64,000 nt of DNA from Rhizobium sp. EC-SD404 (lineage in GTDB: Bacteria > Pseudomonadota > Alphaproteobacteria > Rhizobiales > Rhizobiaceae): positions 3,602,564 through 3,666,563 of the forward strand of contig NZ_LR701459.1 of the NCBI RefSeq assembly GCF_902498825.1, in the 5' to 3' direction. Positions 19,018-28,021 of this stretch are shown in pieces (positions within the stretch are counted from its first letter, which is position 1; every line of letters starts with the position of its first letter). The notes under the pieces were generated by a model. It did not search any database, was not told the origin of the DNA, and saw nothing but the letters and a program-made list of their open reading frames with translations. Made by a program: the position numbers and the translations under genes.

Positions 19018-20214
19018 ATGGCATCGCGCTTGGCCAATCGGCCATCGTCAAGCAGCACGAGTGACAGTCAGGCGACCGAGCTTGCTCGTATCATCCGCCA
19101 GGCCGCGCTTGCGGAAGGCTTCGACGCCGTGCGGATCGTTGCGCCCGACGCCATCGAAAGCGCTGCCGGGCATCTCGCCAGCTTCATTGCGGATGGCCGC
19201 CACGCGACCATGGACTGGATGGCGGACACCGCAGAGCGGCGCAGCGACCCCCGTGTCCTCTGGCCGGACGTGCGCTCCATCATCATGCTCGCGATGAACT
19301 ACGGTCCCGAGCATGACCCTCTCGTCAATCTCCAATTCCCGGACCGCGCGGCGATTTCGGTCTATGCGCAGAACCGCGACTATCACGACGTCATCAAGGG
19401 CAAGCTGAAGACGGTCGCGCAGAAATTCGCCTCGCGCGCCGGCGCCGACGTCAAGGTCTTCGTCGATACCGCACCGGTCATGGAAAAGCCGCTCGCCGAG
19501 CAGGCGGGCCTCGGCTGGCAGGGCAAACACACCAATCTCGTCAGTCGCGAATTCGGATCCTGGCTGTTCCTCGGATCGATCTTCACGACCGCCGCACTCA
19601 TTCCCGACGCGCCTGAGAATGATCACTGCGGCTCCTGCCGCGCCTGTCTCGACATCTGCCCGACCAACGCCTTTCCCGCGCCCTATCAGCTCGATGCGCG
19701 CCGATGCATCTCCTACCTGACCATCGAGCACAAGGAGACGATCCCCGAGGCGTTCCGCAAGGCGATCGGCAACCGCATCTATGGCTGCGACGATTGCCTG
19801 GCCGTCTGCCCGTGGAACAAGTTCGCGGAAACCGCGCGCGAAGCGAAGCTCCAGGCGCGGGACGATCTCAAGGCGCCGACCATCGCCGATCTGCTATCGC
19901 TGGATGACGGCACCTTTCGCCAGCACTTCGCCGGCTCACCGATCAAGCGCATCGGTCGAGACCGTTTTATCCGGAACGTGTTGATCGCAGCCGGCAACAG
20001 CGGCCTTGCCGAACTGTCGGCACATTGCGGCCCACTTCTCGCCGATCCGTCGCCTCTGGTCAGGGCTATGGCTGTGTGGGCCACGGCCGAGCTCGATGAC
20101 GCGGAGACGCTGCGTCACAAGGCCGGACGCCATATCGAATCGGAAGCCGATCCCGTCGTGCGCGCTGAATGGGCGCGCGCGCTTGAACGGCGGACATTGC
20201 AGGAGACTATCTGA
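19018..20214 (+). CDS. queG: epoxyqueuosine reductase QueG
   Basis: A cobalamin-dependent iron-sulfur protein that reduces epoxyqueuosine to queuosine at tRNA position 34. From 19018 it has 398 residues. Two 4Fe-4S clusters are visible: [17 protein letters not shown] from Cys204, and [14 protein letters not shown] from Cys257. The N-terminal half holds the DUF1730/cobalamin-binding region ([27 protein letters not shown]). A C-terminal HEAT-like stretch follows. An upstream Met at 18958 adds 20 basic residues; neither start has a strong ribosome site. The stop overlaps the next start (TGATG), so translational coupling is likely. Confidence 0.95.
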   Translation: MASRLANRPSSSSTSDSQATELARIIRQAALAEGFDAVRIVAPDAIESAAGHLASFIADGRHATMDWMADTAERRSDPRVLWPDVRSIIMLAMNYGPEHDPLVNLQFPDRAAISVYAQNRDYHDVIKGKLKTVAQKFASRAGADVKVFVDTAPVMEKPLAEQAGLGWQGKHTNLVSREFGSWLFLGSIFTTAALIPDAPENDHCGSCRACLDICPTNAFPAPYQLDARRCISYLTIEHKETIPEAFRKAIGNRIYGCDDCLAVCPWNKFAETAREAKLQARDDLKAPTIADLLSLDDGTFRQHFAGSPIKRIGRDRFIRNVLIAAGNSGLAELSAHCGPLLADPSPLVRAMAVWATAELDDAETLRHKAGRHIESEADPVVRAEWARALERRTLQETI

Positions 20215-21110
20215 TGAAACCCCGCTTGCTCATTTTTGGCGCCGGCTATTCCGGCCGTTCCATCGCAAAGGCTCTCGAAGGACGCGCGGACTGGATCGGC
20301 GGCACGACCCGCAGCGACGGGAAGTTCGAAGCGCTGCGCTCGTCCGGCATGGAACCCTTTCGGTTCGACGGCACGGCGCTTTCCGACGAGCTTGCGGCAA
20401 CGATGCAGACGACGACGCATCTCGTGCAGTCGATCGCACCAGGCGAGATGGGCGATCCGCTGCTCGGCCTGATCGGCAACGATCTCAAGACCCATTTCCC
20501 GGCGCTGCGCTGGGTCGGGTATTTGTCGACGGTCGGCGTCTACGGAGACCACGAAGGCTCATGGGTGGACGAAGCTTCCGACTGCCATCCGGTGTCGGAT
20601 CGATCGATCATGCGGCTGACTGCGGAAACCGCCTGGCGGGACGCGGGTGCAAGCGCCCATCTGCCGGTGGCCATCCTTCGCCTCTCTGGTATCTACGGGC
20701 CGGGCCGCAACGCCATCCTCAACCTCAGGAACGGAACAGCCAAGCGCCTGATCAAGCCGGGCCAGGTGTTCAACCGCATCCATGTCGAAGACATCGCCGG
20801 CGCGACGCGCCATCTGATGGCCCATGAGGCCGCCGGAATCTTCAATGTGACCGATGATGAACCGGCGCCGCCGCAGGATGTCGTGTCGTTTGCTGCCGAA
20901 TTGCTGGGCGTGCAGCCACCGCCGGAACAAGATTTCGAGACTGCGGAACTTTCTTCCATGGCGCGGAGTTTCTACGGCGAGAACAAGCGCGTTTCGAACG
21001 TGCGATTGAAGGAAACTGGCTATCAGTTTCACTATCCGGAATACCGGGTCGCGCTTCGTTCCTTAGCAAATACGGAAAGATCGACCGGCAACCCTTTGCC
21101 GGCACAGTAA
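20214..21110 (+). CDS. NAD-dependent epimerase/dehydratase family protein (YeeZ-like SDR)
   Basis: A 298-residue extended SDR with a Rossmann start (RLLIFGAGYSGRSIAKAL, residues 4-21). It carries SxxGVYG (YLSTVGVYGDHEGSWVDE) and RLSGIYGPGRNAI, as in YeeZ/SdhA-like bacterial proteins. The usual Tyr-x3-Lys is not obvious, so it may be non-catalytic or act unusually. It overlaps the queG stop by one base, suggesting co-translation. The product family is unassigned in function, and no biochemical role can be read from its neighbours. Confidence 0.85.
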   Translation: MKPRLLIFGAGYSGRSIAKALEGRADWIGGTTRSDGKFEALRSSGMEPFRFDGTALSDELAATMQTTTHLVQSIAPGEMGDPLLGLIGNDLKTHFPALRWVGYLSTVGVYGDHEGSWVDEASDCHPVSDRSIMRLTAETAWRDAGASAHLPVAILRLSGIYGPGRNAILNLRNGTAKRLIKPGQVFNRIHVEDIAGATRHLMAHEAAGIFNVTDDEPAPPQDVVSFAAELLGVQPPPEQDFETAELSSMARSFYGENKRVSNVRLKETGYQFHYPEYRVALRSLANTERSTGNPLPAQ

Positions 21111-21159
21111 TATTCCGATTCAGAGCGTGACCGGGCGTGCCCGGTTCTCGCCCCATTTG

Positions 21160-21186
21160 CCCCGTTCCTCGCAAGGATCAACGGGG
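21160..21186 (+). promoter_or_regulatory. hairpin at the RlpA-like gene ribosome site
   Basis: CCCCGTT at 21160-21166 pairs with AACGGGG at 21180-21186. The loop contains GCAAGGAT and the 3' arm ends nine bases before the ATG at 21196. The stem would cover part of the ribosome entry region, so it may modulate translation. This is inferred from sequence only. Confidence 0.35.
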
Positions 21187-21195
21187 TAATTGTTT

Positions 21196-21570
21196 ATGAA
21201 ATTTCTAAAGGTTTCGGCCGCAGTAGCCGCTATTGCTGCGATCGCACCCATCCTGCCGCCATCGTCGGGGAACATCGCTCAGGCGCAGGAACAATGCGGG
21301 CGGGCCTCTTGGTACGCACTGACGTCCATGACCGCTTCGGGCGAACAGATGGATCCAGGCAAGCTGACCGCCGCCCATCGCAATTTGAGCTTCGGCACCA
21401 AGGTCCGCGTGATCAATCAAAACAATGGCCGTTCGGTCGTCGTACGCATCAACGACCGCGGTCCTTTCATCAAGAACCGGGTCATCGACGTTTCCCGTGC
21501 GGCTGCCAGCGAACTCGGCTTCGTCAGCGCCGGCGTGACCAGCATCTGCTACCAGATCATCAGCAGCTGA
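21196..21570 (+). CDS. RlpA-like double-psi beta-barrel protein (septal ring lytic transglycosylase family)
   Basis: A 124-residue exported protein. A signal peptide of about 30 residues ends near AQAQEQ. The mature part is a single RlpA-type barrel: GRASWYALTSMTASGEQMD, LTAAHRNLSFGTKVRVIN, VVVRINDRGPF and RVIDVSRAAASELGF. RlpA proteins bind or cleave denuded glycan strands; short versions without a SPOR domain, like this one, are common in rhizobia. The cysteines in CGR and SICYQ may form a disulfide. The frame can be extended two codons to a TTG, but ATG at 21196 is more likely. It is convergent with the ABC operon, eight bases from its end. Confidence 0.88.
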   Translation: MKFLKVSAAVAAIAAIAPILPPSSGNIAQAQEQCGRASWYALTSMTASGEQMDPGKLTAAHRNLSFGTKVRVINQNNGRSVVVRINDRGPFIKNRVIDVSRAAASELGFVSAGVTSICYQIISS

Positions 21571-21577
21571 ACGGCAT

Positions 21578-23221
21578 TCAGACGGACGACCGTGCCAGTT
21601 CGACGCCTCGGGCTGCCAATGCCGCGTCGAGGTCCGGCGCAGCCGCCAGAAGTTCTGCCGTGTAGGCATGCTTGGGCATCGCGAACACGTCGTTCGTCGC
21701 GCCTTCCTCGACGATCCGCCCGTCTTTCATCACCATCACCCTATCGGTGATCGCGCGCACGACGGACAGATCGTGCGAGATGAACAGGTAGGAAACCGAT
21801 AGCCGGCTAGAAAGCTCGGCCAGCAGATCCAGGATCTGGGCGCGGATCGATACGTCCAGTGCAGAGACCGCTTCGTCCAGAATGACGAGCTTCGGCTCGA
21901 CGATCAGTGCGCGCGCAACCGCAATGCGTTGACGCTGGCCGCCCGAGAATTCGTGGATGAAGCGCTTGCCTGCGTCGGCTGCCAGCCCCACAGCTTCGAG
22001 CACGGCACCGACTTTGCGGCGCCTCTCAACCTCTGACGGTTTCTCGCTCAAAAGATGTAGCGGCTCGGCAACGAGCCGATCCACGCGATGGCGTGGATTG
22101 AAGGACCCGTAGGGATCCTGGAAAACTACCTGGATCAACCGCCGCTGATCGGCCGCGGGTGGCTTTCCCGCCTGGGCGAAGGGTTTGCCGCGCAACGTGA
22201 TCTGGCCGCCCTGCAGCACTTCCAGGCCGAGAAGAGCACGCGCCAGCGTCGATTTCCCACAGCCAGACTCGCCCACCAACCCGACATTTTCGCCCGGGAA
22301 GATGGCGAAGCTCACATCGTCGACGGCTCGCACGACCTTGGCACTGCCCGCGAACAGGGAATTCGGTACGTAGTCGCGCACCAGATTGTCGACCTTCAGC
22401 AGCGGAATGTCGCCCTGTTCCGGCACATAGGGCCGGCGTGCCGGCGCATGGCGCGAGGCGGCGAGAAGGCGCTGCGTATAGGGATGATCCATGCGCCTGA
22501 AGAGATCTTCGGTCGCAGCGCATTCGACGATCCGACCCGCCTCCATCACGCCGATCCGATCCGCTATGTCTGCAACGACCGCCAGATCATGGGTGATCAG
22601 CATGACGCCGATCCCGTCTTCGACCACCAACTGTTTAAGAAGGTGCAGAATCTGCGCCTGCGTCGTCACGTCGAGCGCCGTCGTCGGTTCGTCCGCGATC
22701 AGGAGCTTGGGCTTCAGCGCAATGGCGATGGCGATCCCGACGCGCTGGCGCTGGCCGCCGGACAATTCATGCGGATAGCGGTCGAGCGGGAAACGGTCGC
22801 TCGGCAACCCAACGCGCGCCAGCGTCGCGCGCGCGGTATCGAGCGCATCCTTGCGGCTTCGATCCGTGTGGATGCGGATCGTTTCGGCCACCTGCTGGCC
22901 GATGGTGTGCAGCGGATTGAGCGCCGTCATCGGCTCCTGGAAGATCATGCCGATCTCATTGCCGCGCAGATGGCACATCGTTTCTTCGGGCAGCCCGACC
23001 AGTTCGCGTCCGGCCAGTTTGATGCTGCCCGAGAGCTGAGCGCCGGCCGGCAGGAGGCGCATGGCGCTCATGGCTGTGAGCGACTTGCCGGACCCGGATT
23101 CACCGACAAGGCCGAAGATCGATCCGTGCGGGATCTCGAAGTTCACATCTTGGAGGATGGGTGTGCCGCCGATCGAGAGGCTGAGATCGCGGACGGCCAG
23201 CAGGGGTGCACCGCCACTCAT
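21578..23221 (-). CDS. dipeptide/oligopeptide ABC transporter, fused double ATPase (DppD-DppF type)
   Basis: A 547-residue protein made of two ABC ATPase domains in tandem. Each half has its own Walker A ([12 protein letters not shown] and [12 protein letters not shown]) and signature (LSGGQRQRV and FSGGQRQRI), followed by Walker B regions ending [12 protein letters not shown] and [12 protein letters not shown]. Such fused DppD/DppF proteins power peptide or nickel importers of the inner membrane. It is the last gene of a minus-strand operon and overlaps the preceding permease gene by one base. The substrate is set by the binding protein of the operon and remains unknown. Confidence 0.94.
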   Translation of the reverse strand: MSGGAPLLAVRDLSLSIGGTPILQDVNFEIPHGSIFGLVGESGSGKSLTAMSAMRLLPAGAQLSGSIKLAGRELVGLPEETMCHLRGNEIGMIFQEPMTALNPLHTIGQQVAETIRIHTDRSRKDALDTARATLARVGLPSDRFPLDRYPHELSGGQRQRVGIAIAIALKPKLLIADEPTTALDVTTQAQILHLLKQLVVEDGIGVMLITHDLAVVADIADRIGVMEAGRIVECAATEDLFRRMDHPYTQRLLAASRHAPARRPYVPEQGDIPLLKVDNLVRDYVPNSLFAGSAKVVRAVDDVSFAIFPGENVGLVGESGCGKSTLARALLGLEVLQGGQITLRGKPFAQAGKPPAADQRRLIQVVFQDPYGSFNPRHRVDRLVAEPLHLLSEKPSEVERRRKVGAVLEAVGLAADAGKRFIHEFSGGQRQRIAVARALIVEPKLVILDEAVSALDVSIRAQILDLLAELSSRLSVSYLFISHDLSVVRAITDRVMVMKDGRIVEEGATNDVFAMPKHAYTAELLAAAPDLDAALAARGVELARSSV

Positions 23222-24075
23222 CAGCGCCTCACCGCTTCCATGCGCGGATCGGTGAGATCACGCAGGCCATCGCCGAGCAGGTTGAGGCCGAGCACGGTCA
23301 GCACGATCGCCAGCCCCGGGATCACGGCCAGTTGTGGCGCCAACGCGATCATCGTCTGGGAGTCGGCAAGCATCCGGCCCCAGCTGGCGAGCGGCGGCTG
23401 GGCGCCGAGACCAACATAGGACAGACCCGCTTCGGCCAGGATGCCCAAGGAAAACTGGATCGTCGCCTGGACGATCAGAAGGTTCGCGATGTTGGGCAGG
23501 ATATGCTCGAGAGAGATGCGGACCGCGCCCTTGCCGGCGACCCGCGCCGCCATGATGAAATCCCGCGTCCAAAGCGACAGAGCGCCCGCCCGCGACAACC
23601 GCGCGAAGACGGGGATGTTGAAGATGCCGATCGCCACGATCGCATTGACGGCGCCCGGCCCGAAAACGGCGGTGATCATGATGGCGAGCAGCAGCGCTGG
23701 GAAGGCGAAGACCAGATCGTTGAACCGCATGATGAGCTCGTCGATCCACCCACCGCGCCGTGCCGCCGCCCACATGCCGAGCGGCACCCCGATCACCATG
23801 CCGACGCCGACCGCGATCAGCGCCACGGCGATGGAGGTTCGGGCGCCCACCATGATCATCGACAGGAGGTCGCGGCCATAATGATCGGTGCCGAGCCAGT
23901 TCTGGGGCGATGGCGGCAGGAGACGGGCTGAAACGTTGAGCCGCGCGATGTCGGCGGGCGTCCAGACGAGCGAGACGAGCGCCAGGATGACGAAGATCGC
24001 CGTCAGGATGGCGCCGATAAGGAACGACGGATTGCGCAGGAACCGGCGCGTCCGGTGGGAGGACGCCGCGCTCAT
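23221..24075 (-). CDS. ABC transporter permease (DppC/OppC type)
   Basis: A 284-residue inner-membrane permease. The N-terminal anchor region (FLRNPSFLIGAILTAIFVILALVS) and LGTDHYGRDLLSMIMVGARTS are characteristic of DppC-type proteins. The ATPase-coupling EAA loop reads ARVAGKGAVRISLEHILPN. It pairs with the DppB-type permease, whose gene it overlaps by four bases (ATGA), and with the fused ATPase downstream. Confidence 0.93.
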   Translation of the reverse strand: MSAASSHRTRRFLRNPSFLIGAILTAIFVILALVSLVWTPADIARLNVSARLLPPSPQNWLGTDHYGRDLLSMIMVGARTSIAVALIAVGVGMVIGVPLGMWAAARRGGWIDELIMRFNDLVFAFPALLLAIMITAVFGPGAVNAIVAIGIFNIPVFARLSRAGALSLWTRDFIMAARVAGKGAVRISLEHILPNIANLLIVQATIQFSLGILAEAGLSYVGLGAQPPLASWGRMLADSQTMIALAPQLAVIPGLAIVLTVLGLNLLGDGLRDLTDPRMEAVRR

Positions 24076-25022
24076 AGCGTGCCCCGTCGCAGGCGCGGAT
24101 CGATGAAGGCGTAGGCGATGTCGACCAGGAAGGTGACGAGCGTGACGGCGAAGACCAGCAGAATCACCACGCTCTGCACCACGATCAGATCGCGTTGGGT
24201 GATGCCCTGGAACACCAGCCGGCCAAGGCCCGGTAGGAAGAAGACGTTCTCGATGATGATGGCGCCGGCCAGAAGGAAGGAGAACTGCAGACCGATGATC
24301 GTGAGCACGGGGATCAGCGCATTCTTGAAGGCGTGCCGCCGAAGCGCCTGGCCGCGCGAAAGCCCCTTCGCACGCGCCGTGCGGATATAATCTTCACCCA
24401 GCGTGTCCAGCAGCGCGGAGCGGAGAACACGCGCCAGGATCGATGCCTGCGGCAGGGCCAGCGCGATGGCCGGCAATGTCAGCGCCTTCATGGCCGGCAC
24501 GAAGCCCGCCTCCCAGCCGGGGAAACCGCCGGCGGAAAACCAGCGCAGCGTGACGGAGAACAGAAGCACCAGAAGCATCGCGAACCAGAAGTTCGGCACC
24601 GCAATGCCGATCTGCGACAGCCCCATCACCGAGATGTCGCCTGCTGTGTTGTGCCGTCGCGCTGCGAACAGCGCCGCCGGTATCGCAATCACGATCGACA
24701 GCAACAGCGCGAGGAAGGCAAGCGGGAGCGACAGGCCGATCCGGTCGAGGATCAGCTGCGAGACCGGCACGCGGTAGGTGTAGGATTGGCCGAAATCACC
24801 GACCACCACCCCCCCGACCCACTCCAGATAGCGGAGCAACAGCGGCCGATCGAGGCCGAGTTCGCCGCGAAGAGCTGCAAGCGCCGCCGGGTCGGCATTC
24901 ATGCCCATCATGAACTGGGCCGGATCGCCTGGCACGACGCTCATCAAAAGGAAGATGACGATGCTCGCGGCGAACATCGTCAGTGCAAGGACCAGAAGCC
25001 GGCGTGCGAGATATCTCAGCAT
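24072..25022 (-). CDS. ABC transporter permease (DppB/OppB type)
   Basis: A 316-residue inner-membrane permease with the DppB start (MLRYLARRLLVLALTMFA), the VPGDPAQFMMG segment and six predicted membrane helices. The coupling EAA loop is [21 protein letters not shown]. It is the partner of the DppC-type permease. Between it and the upstream binding-protein gene lies a 91-base gap holding a 14-bp palindrome (25029-25042) and a run of nine C residues (25094-25102). Confidence 0.93.
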   Translation of the reverse strand: MLRYLARRLLVLALTMFAASIVIFLLMSVVPGDPAQFMMGMNADPAALAALRGELGLDRPLLLRYLEWVGGVVVGDFGQSYTYRVPVSQLILDRIGLSLPLAFLALLLSIVIAIPAALFAARRHNTAGDISVMGLSQIGIAVPNFWFAMLLVLLFSVTLRWFSAGGFPGWEAGFVPAMKALTLPAIALALPQASILARVLRSALLDTLGEDYIRTARAKGLSRGQALRRHAFKNALIPVLTIIGLQFSFLLAGAIIIENVFFLPGLGRLVFQGITQRDLIVVQSVVILLVFAVTLVTFLVDIAYAFIDPRLRRGTL

Positions 25023-25028
25023 GCGATC

Positions 25029-25042
25029 CTGCCTCGAGGCAG
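25029..25042. repeat. 14-bp palindrome before the permease gene
   Basis: CTGCCTCGAGGCAG is a perfect palindrome seven bases upstream of the permease start (minus strand). As RNA it could form only a short hairpin, perhaps an operon-internal stability element. Confidence 0.35.
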
Positions 25043-25113
25043 CGCCGCCTCTACAGCAGGCTGGTCGTTAAAGGCGACGCCCGTCATCTTCGGCCCCCCC
25101 CCGGCGTCGTGCG

Positions 25114-26598
25114 CTACTCCTCCCAGTAAACGCCGGTCATGTCGTTTGCCTGGGTCGGGGCATTTTCCCACATGCCCTTCAGCCGGGCATCGGCAACGCC
25201 TGTCTTCGGCAACTGGAACAGGAAGGCGTTCACGTAGTCGTCTGCGATCTGTTGCTGAGCCCGCTGCAGGATCTCGTTTCTGGCCGCCTCGTCAGACGTC
25301 TCGTCCAGCTCCGCCATGATCGCTTTGAAATCGTCGCTTTTATAGCGGAAATAATACTCGTCGCGGGCGTAGATGTTGATGTCCAGCGGCTCGGTATGGG
25401 ATACGATCGTCAGGTCGAAATCTGCGTTGGTGAAGACCTGCTCCAGCCATTGCGCCCATTCAAGCGCCACGATCTCCGCCTCGATGCCTACCTCGCGCAG
25501 CTGCGAAGCAATAATCTCGCCGCCGCGACGGGCGTAGGACGGTGGCGGCAGCTTCAGCGTCACGCTGATGCCATCCGACAGGCCGGCCTCTTCGAGAAGC
25601 GCGCGCGCGCGCTCCGGGTCGTAGTTCGACTGCTCCGTCAGGTCGATGTAGGCGGGATGATGCGGTGCGAAATGGCTGCCGATCAGCGTGCCGTAGCCGA
25701 AGAGCGCGCCGTCGATCAGTGCCTGCCGGTCGATCGCATGGGCGATCGCCTGGCGCACGCGCACATCATCGAACGGCGCCTTGGAATTGTTGATGCCGAG
25801 AACCGTCTCGCCTTCGGTCGAGCCGATGATGACGGCAAAGCGCGGATCGGCCTCGAACTGGACCAGGTTTTCGGGCGCGGGGAAGTTCGGGAAGGCATCT
25901 ATATCGCCGGCCATCATTGCCGCGAAAGCAGCCGTCGGATCGGCGATGAACTTGAAGGTGACCGTTTCAAGCGCAGGCGCATCACCCCAATAGGTGTCGG
26001 ACCGGGTCAGCGTGACGCTGTCGCCCTGAACCCAGTTTTCGAAGCGGAACGGCCCGGTGCCGACCGGATTGGTGGCGTTCGATCCAGCACTTTCCTCTGC
26101 GACGATCACCGCATCGCCCCAGGCCAAGTTGAACAGGAAGGACCCGTTGGGTTCGCTGAGCGTCACCTCGACAGTCGCCGGATCGATCGCCTCGACGCTG
26201 GCGATGTCCTCGAACAACACCTTCTGCGCATTGGTCGAATCCTCGGCCATGGCACGGGTCAGCGTGAAGACGACGTCCTCCGCATCGAAGGCCGAGCCAT
26301 CGTGGAAACTGACAGTCTCGGCGAGCGTGAAAATGTAGGTGAGCCCGTCGTCCGAAATCGACCATTCGCGCGCAAGTGCCGGAACGATCGTGCCGTCGGC
26401 GGCAAAGCGCGTCAGACCCTCGAACACGTTCGCGTAGACGACTTCGTCGATCGCTGCCGCGGCGCCTGCGGTCGGATCGAGGTTCGGCGGTTCCAGCTGC
26501 ATGCCGATCGTGGCGCCCGTTTCCTGCGCGCCGGCCAAAGCGGTCGATGCGAGAAAAAGGGCCGCAGCCGCGGCACCGATGGCGAAACGCTTGCTCAT
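25114..26598 (-). CDS. ABC transporter substrate-binding protein, family 5 (peptide type)
   Basis: A 494-residue periplasmic binding protein of SBP family 5. The signal peptide (MSKRFAIGAAAAALFLASTALAG region) is cleaved near AGAQE. Family hallmarks are LEPPNLDPTAGAA, the FTLAETVSFHDGSAFDAEDV segment (a variant of W-x-DG-x-PxxA-xDV) and RVRQAIAHAIDRQALI near residue 294. It delivers a peptide or similar solute to the two permeases. The start at 26598 was chosen for its signal peptide and a GGAGTGA ribosome site; a longer frame reaches into the M20 gene. The upstream M20 deacylase suggests the imported compound is hydrolysed inside the cell. Confidence 0.93.
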   Translation of the reverse strand: MSKRFAIGAAAAALFLASTALAGAQETGATIGMQLEPPNLDPTAGAAAAIDEVVYANVFEGLTRFAADGTIVPALAREWSISDDGLTYIFTLAETVSFHDGSAFDAEDVVFTLTRAMAEDSTNAQKVLFEDIASVEAIDPATVEVTLSEPNGSFLFNLAWGDAVIVAEESAGSNATNPVGTGPFRFENWVQGDSVTLTRSDTYWGDAPALETVTFKFIADPTAAFAAMMAGDIDAFPNFPAPENLVQFEADPRFAVIIGSTEGETVLGINNSKAPFDDVRVRQAIAHAIDRQALIDGALFGYGTLIGSHFAPHHPAYIDLTEQSNYDPERARALLEEAGLSDGISVTLKLPPPSYARRGGEIIASQLREVGIEAEIVALEWAQWLEQVFTNADFDLTIVSHTEPLDINIYARDEYYFRYKSDDFKAIMAELDETSDEAARNEILQRAQQQIADDYVNAFLFQLPKTGVADARLKGMWENAPTQANDMTGVYWEE

Positions 26599-26638
26599 GA
26601 TCGTCACTCCGTTGATCCCGCCGGCCTTCTCACGGGCG

Positions 26639-27964
26639 TCATTTTCCAACCTTAGCCGAAGCGGCACCGCCGGCAAGCAGGTCTCCCAGCGCGACGGCCA
26701 TGATCGTCGCGCTTTCCACCATGTCGTCGATGCCGACATACTCGTCAGGCTGGTGTGCCAGGTCGAGGATGCCGGGCCCGTAGGCAATACAGTTCTTGAG
26801 CTTGCCGATCCGGTCGATGTGCTTCTGATCGTAGGTCCCCGGCGAGACGACGTAGACCGGCGGACGCTTCAGCACCGTTTCGATGGCATCTGCAACGGCC
26901 ATGACCACGGGCGCGTCGCGCTCGGTCATTGTCGGGCTCACCTGCCAAAGCTCCTTCAAGGCGTAATCGAAGTCCTTGCGGCCAGCCTTCAGACCCTCGA
27001 GAAGATCGACGATCTCGCCGCGTACCTCGTCGGCGTTCTCCTCGATCAAATAGCGTCGATCGATCACCATGCGGGCGGAATCCGGCACGCAGGCCGATGG
27101 GAAACCGGTGTAATCCGCGTCAAGCTCCGCCTGGCCACCATGGAGCGAATTGATGTTCATGGTGGAGTTGCGCGCGCCGTCCGGCACGACAGGCATGGAT
27201 GTCGACTTGGCGGCGAGCTTCGGGAAGAGATCGTCCTCCATGGCGCGCATCACCGCCCCCATGTGGCGCACCGCGCAGTCGCCGAGAAACGGCATCGATC
27301 CGTGGGCGATCCTGCCTTTGGTCTCGATTTCGGCCCACCAGACCCCGCGGTGGCCGAGACAGACGCGGTCCTTGTTCAGCGGTTCGGGAATGATGACGTG
27401 CTGGACACGGTCCGGGGAGAAATAGCCTTTTTCGGCAAGCCAGGCGACACCGCCATAGCCGCCCGTCTCCTCGTCGGCCGTGCCGGAAATCTCGATGGCG
27501 CCGGCAAAATCCGGGTTCTCGGCAATGAAGGCTTCCGCCGCAATGATCGATGCGGCGAGGCCGCCCTTCATGTCGCAGGCGCCGCGCCCGTAGACGCGCC
27601 CGTCCTTGACGACCCCGCCGAAGGGATCGACGGTCCATCCCTTCCCCGTCTCGACCACGTCGGTATGGGAATTGAAGTGAACGCATTGGCCGGGCATGCG
27701 GCCTTCGCGACGCGCGACGATGTTCCAGCGGGGATGGCGCGTGCTGTCTCCCGGTGTTCCTTCAGCACGCAGCAACTCGATTGCGAAGCCGGAGGCAGAC
27801 AATCGCTTGTCCAGATAGTCGCAAATATCACGGTAGTTTTCGCCAGGCGGGTTCAGCGTCGGAATGCGGATGAGATCCTGAGTCAACGCCACGAGATCGT
27901 CGCGCATCGTCTCGATACGGCCCGCCAGCCGCTCGGCGTTCCCGTTCCTTGATGTCACCCGCAT
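26639..27964 (-). CDS. M20 family ArgE/DapE-like deacylase
   Basis: A 441-residue cytoplasmic zinc hydrolase of the acetylornithine deacetylase/succinyl-diaminopimelate desuccinylase family. Metal-binding motifs are FNSHTDVV (His and Asp near 97-99), GRGACDMKGG (bridging Asp near 131) and GTADEETGGYG (Glu pair near 165). It probably removes an acyl group from, or splits, a peptide-like solute. It starts after a GGGAG site and lies 40 bases upstream of the binding-protein gene of a peptide ABC importer, so the two likely act together. True ArgE or DapE activity is not implied. Confidence 0.9.
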   Translation of the reverse strand: MRVTSRNGNAERLAGRIETMRDDLVALTQDLIRIPTLNPPGENYRDICDYLDKRLSASGFAIELLRAEGTPGDSTRHPRWNIVARREGRMPGQCVHFNSHTDVVETGKGWTVDPFGGVVKDGRVYGRGACDMKGGLAASIIAAEAFIAENPDFAGAIEISGTADEETGGYGGVAWLAEKGYFSPDRVQHVIIPEPLNKDRVCLGHRGVWWAEIETKGRIAHGSMPFLGDCAVRHMGAVMRAMEDDLFPKLAAKSTSMPVVPDGARNSTMNINSLHGGQAELDADYTGFPSACVPDSARMVIDRRYLIEENADEVRGEIVDLLEGLKAGRKDFDYALKELWQVSPTMTERDAPVVMAVADAIETVLKRPPVYVVSPGTYDQKHIDRIGKLKNCIAYGPGILDLAHQPDEYVGIDDMVESATIMAVALGDLLAGGAASAKVGK

Positions 27965-28021
27965 TCAACTCCCGCATCACGCAACGGCAGTTGAACCGAG
28001 GCAGCCTGCGATTGCAAGAAC

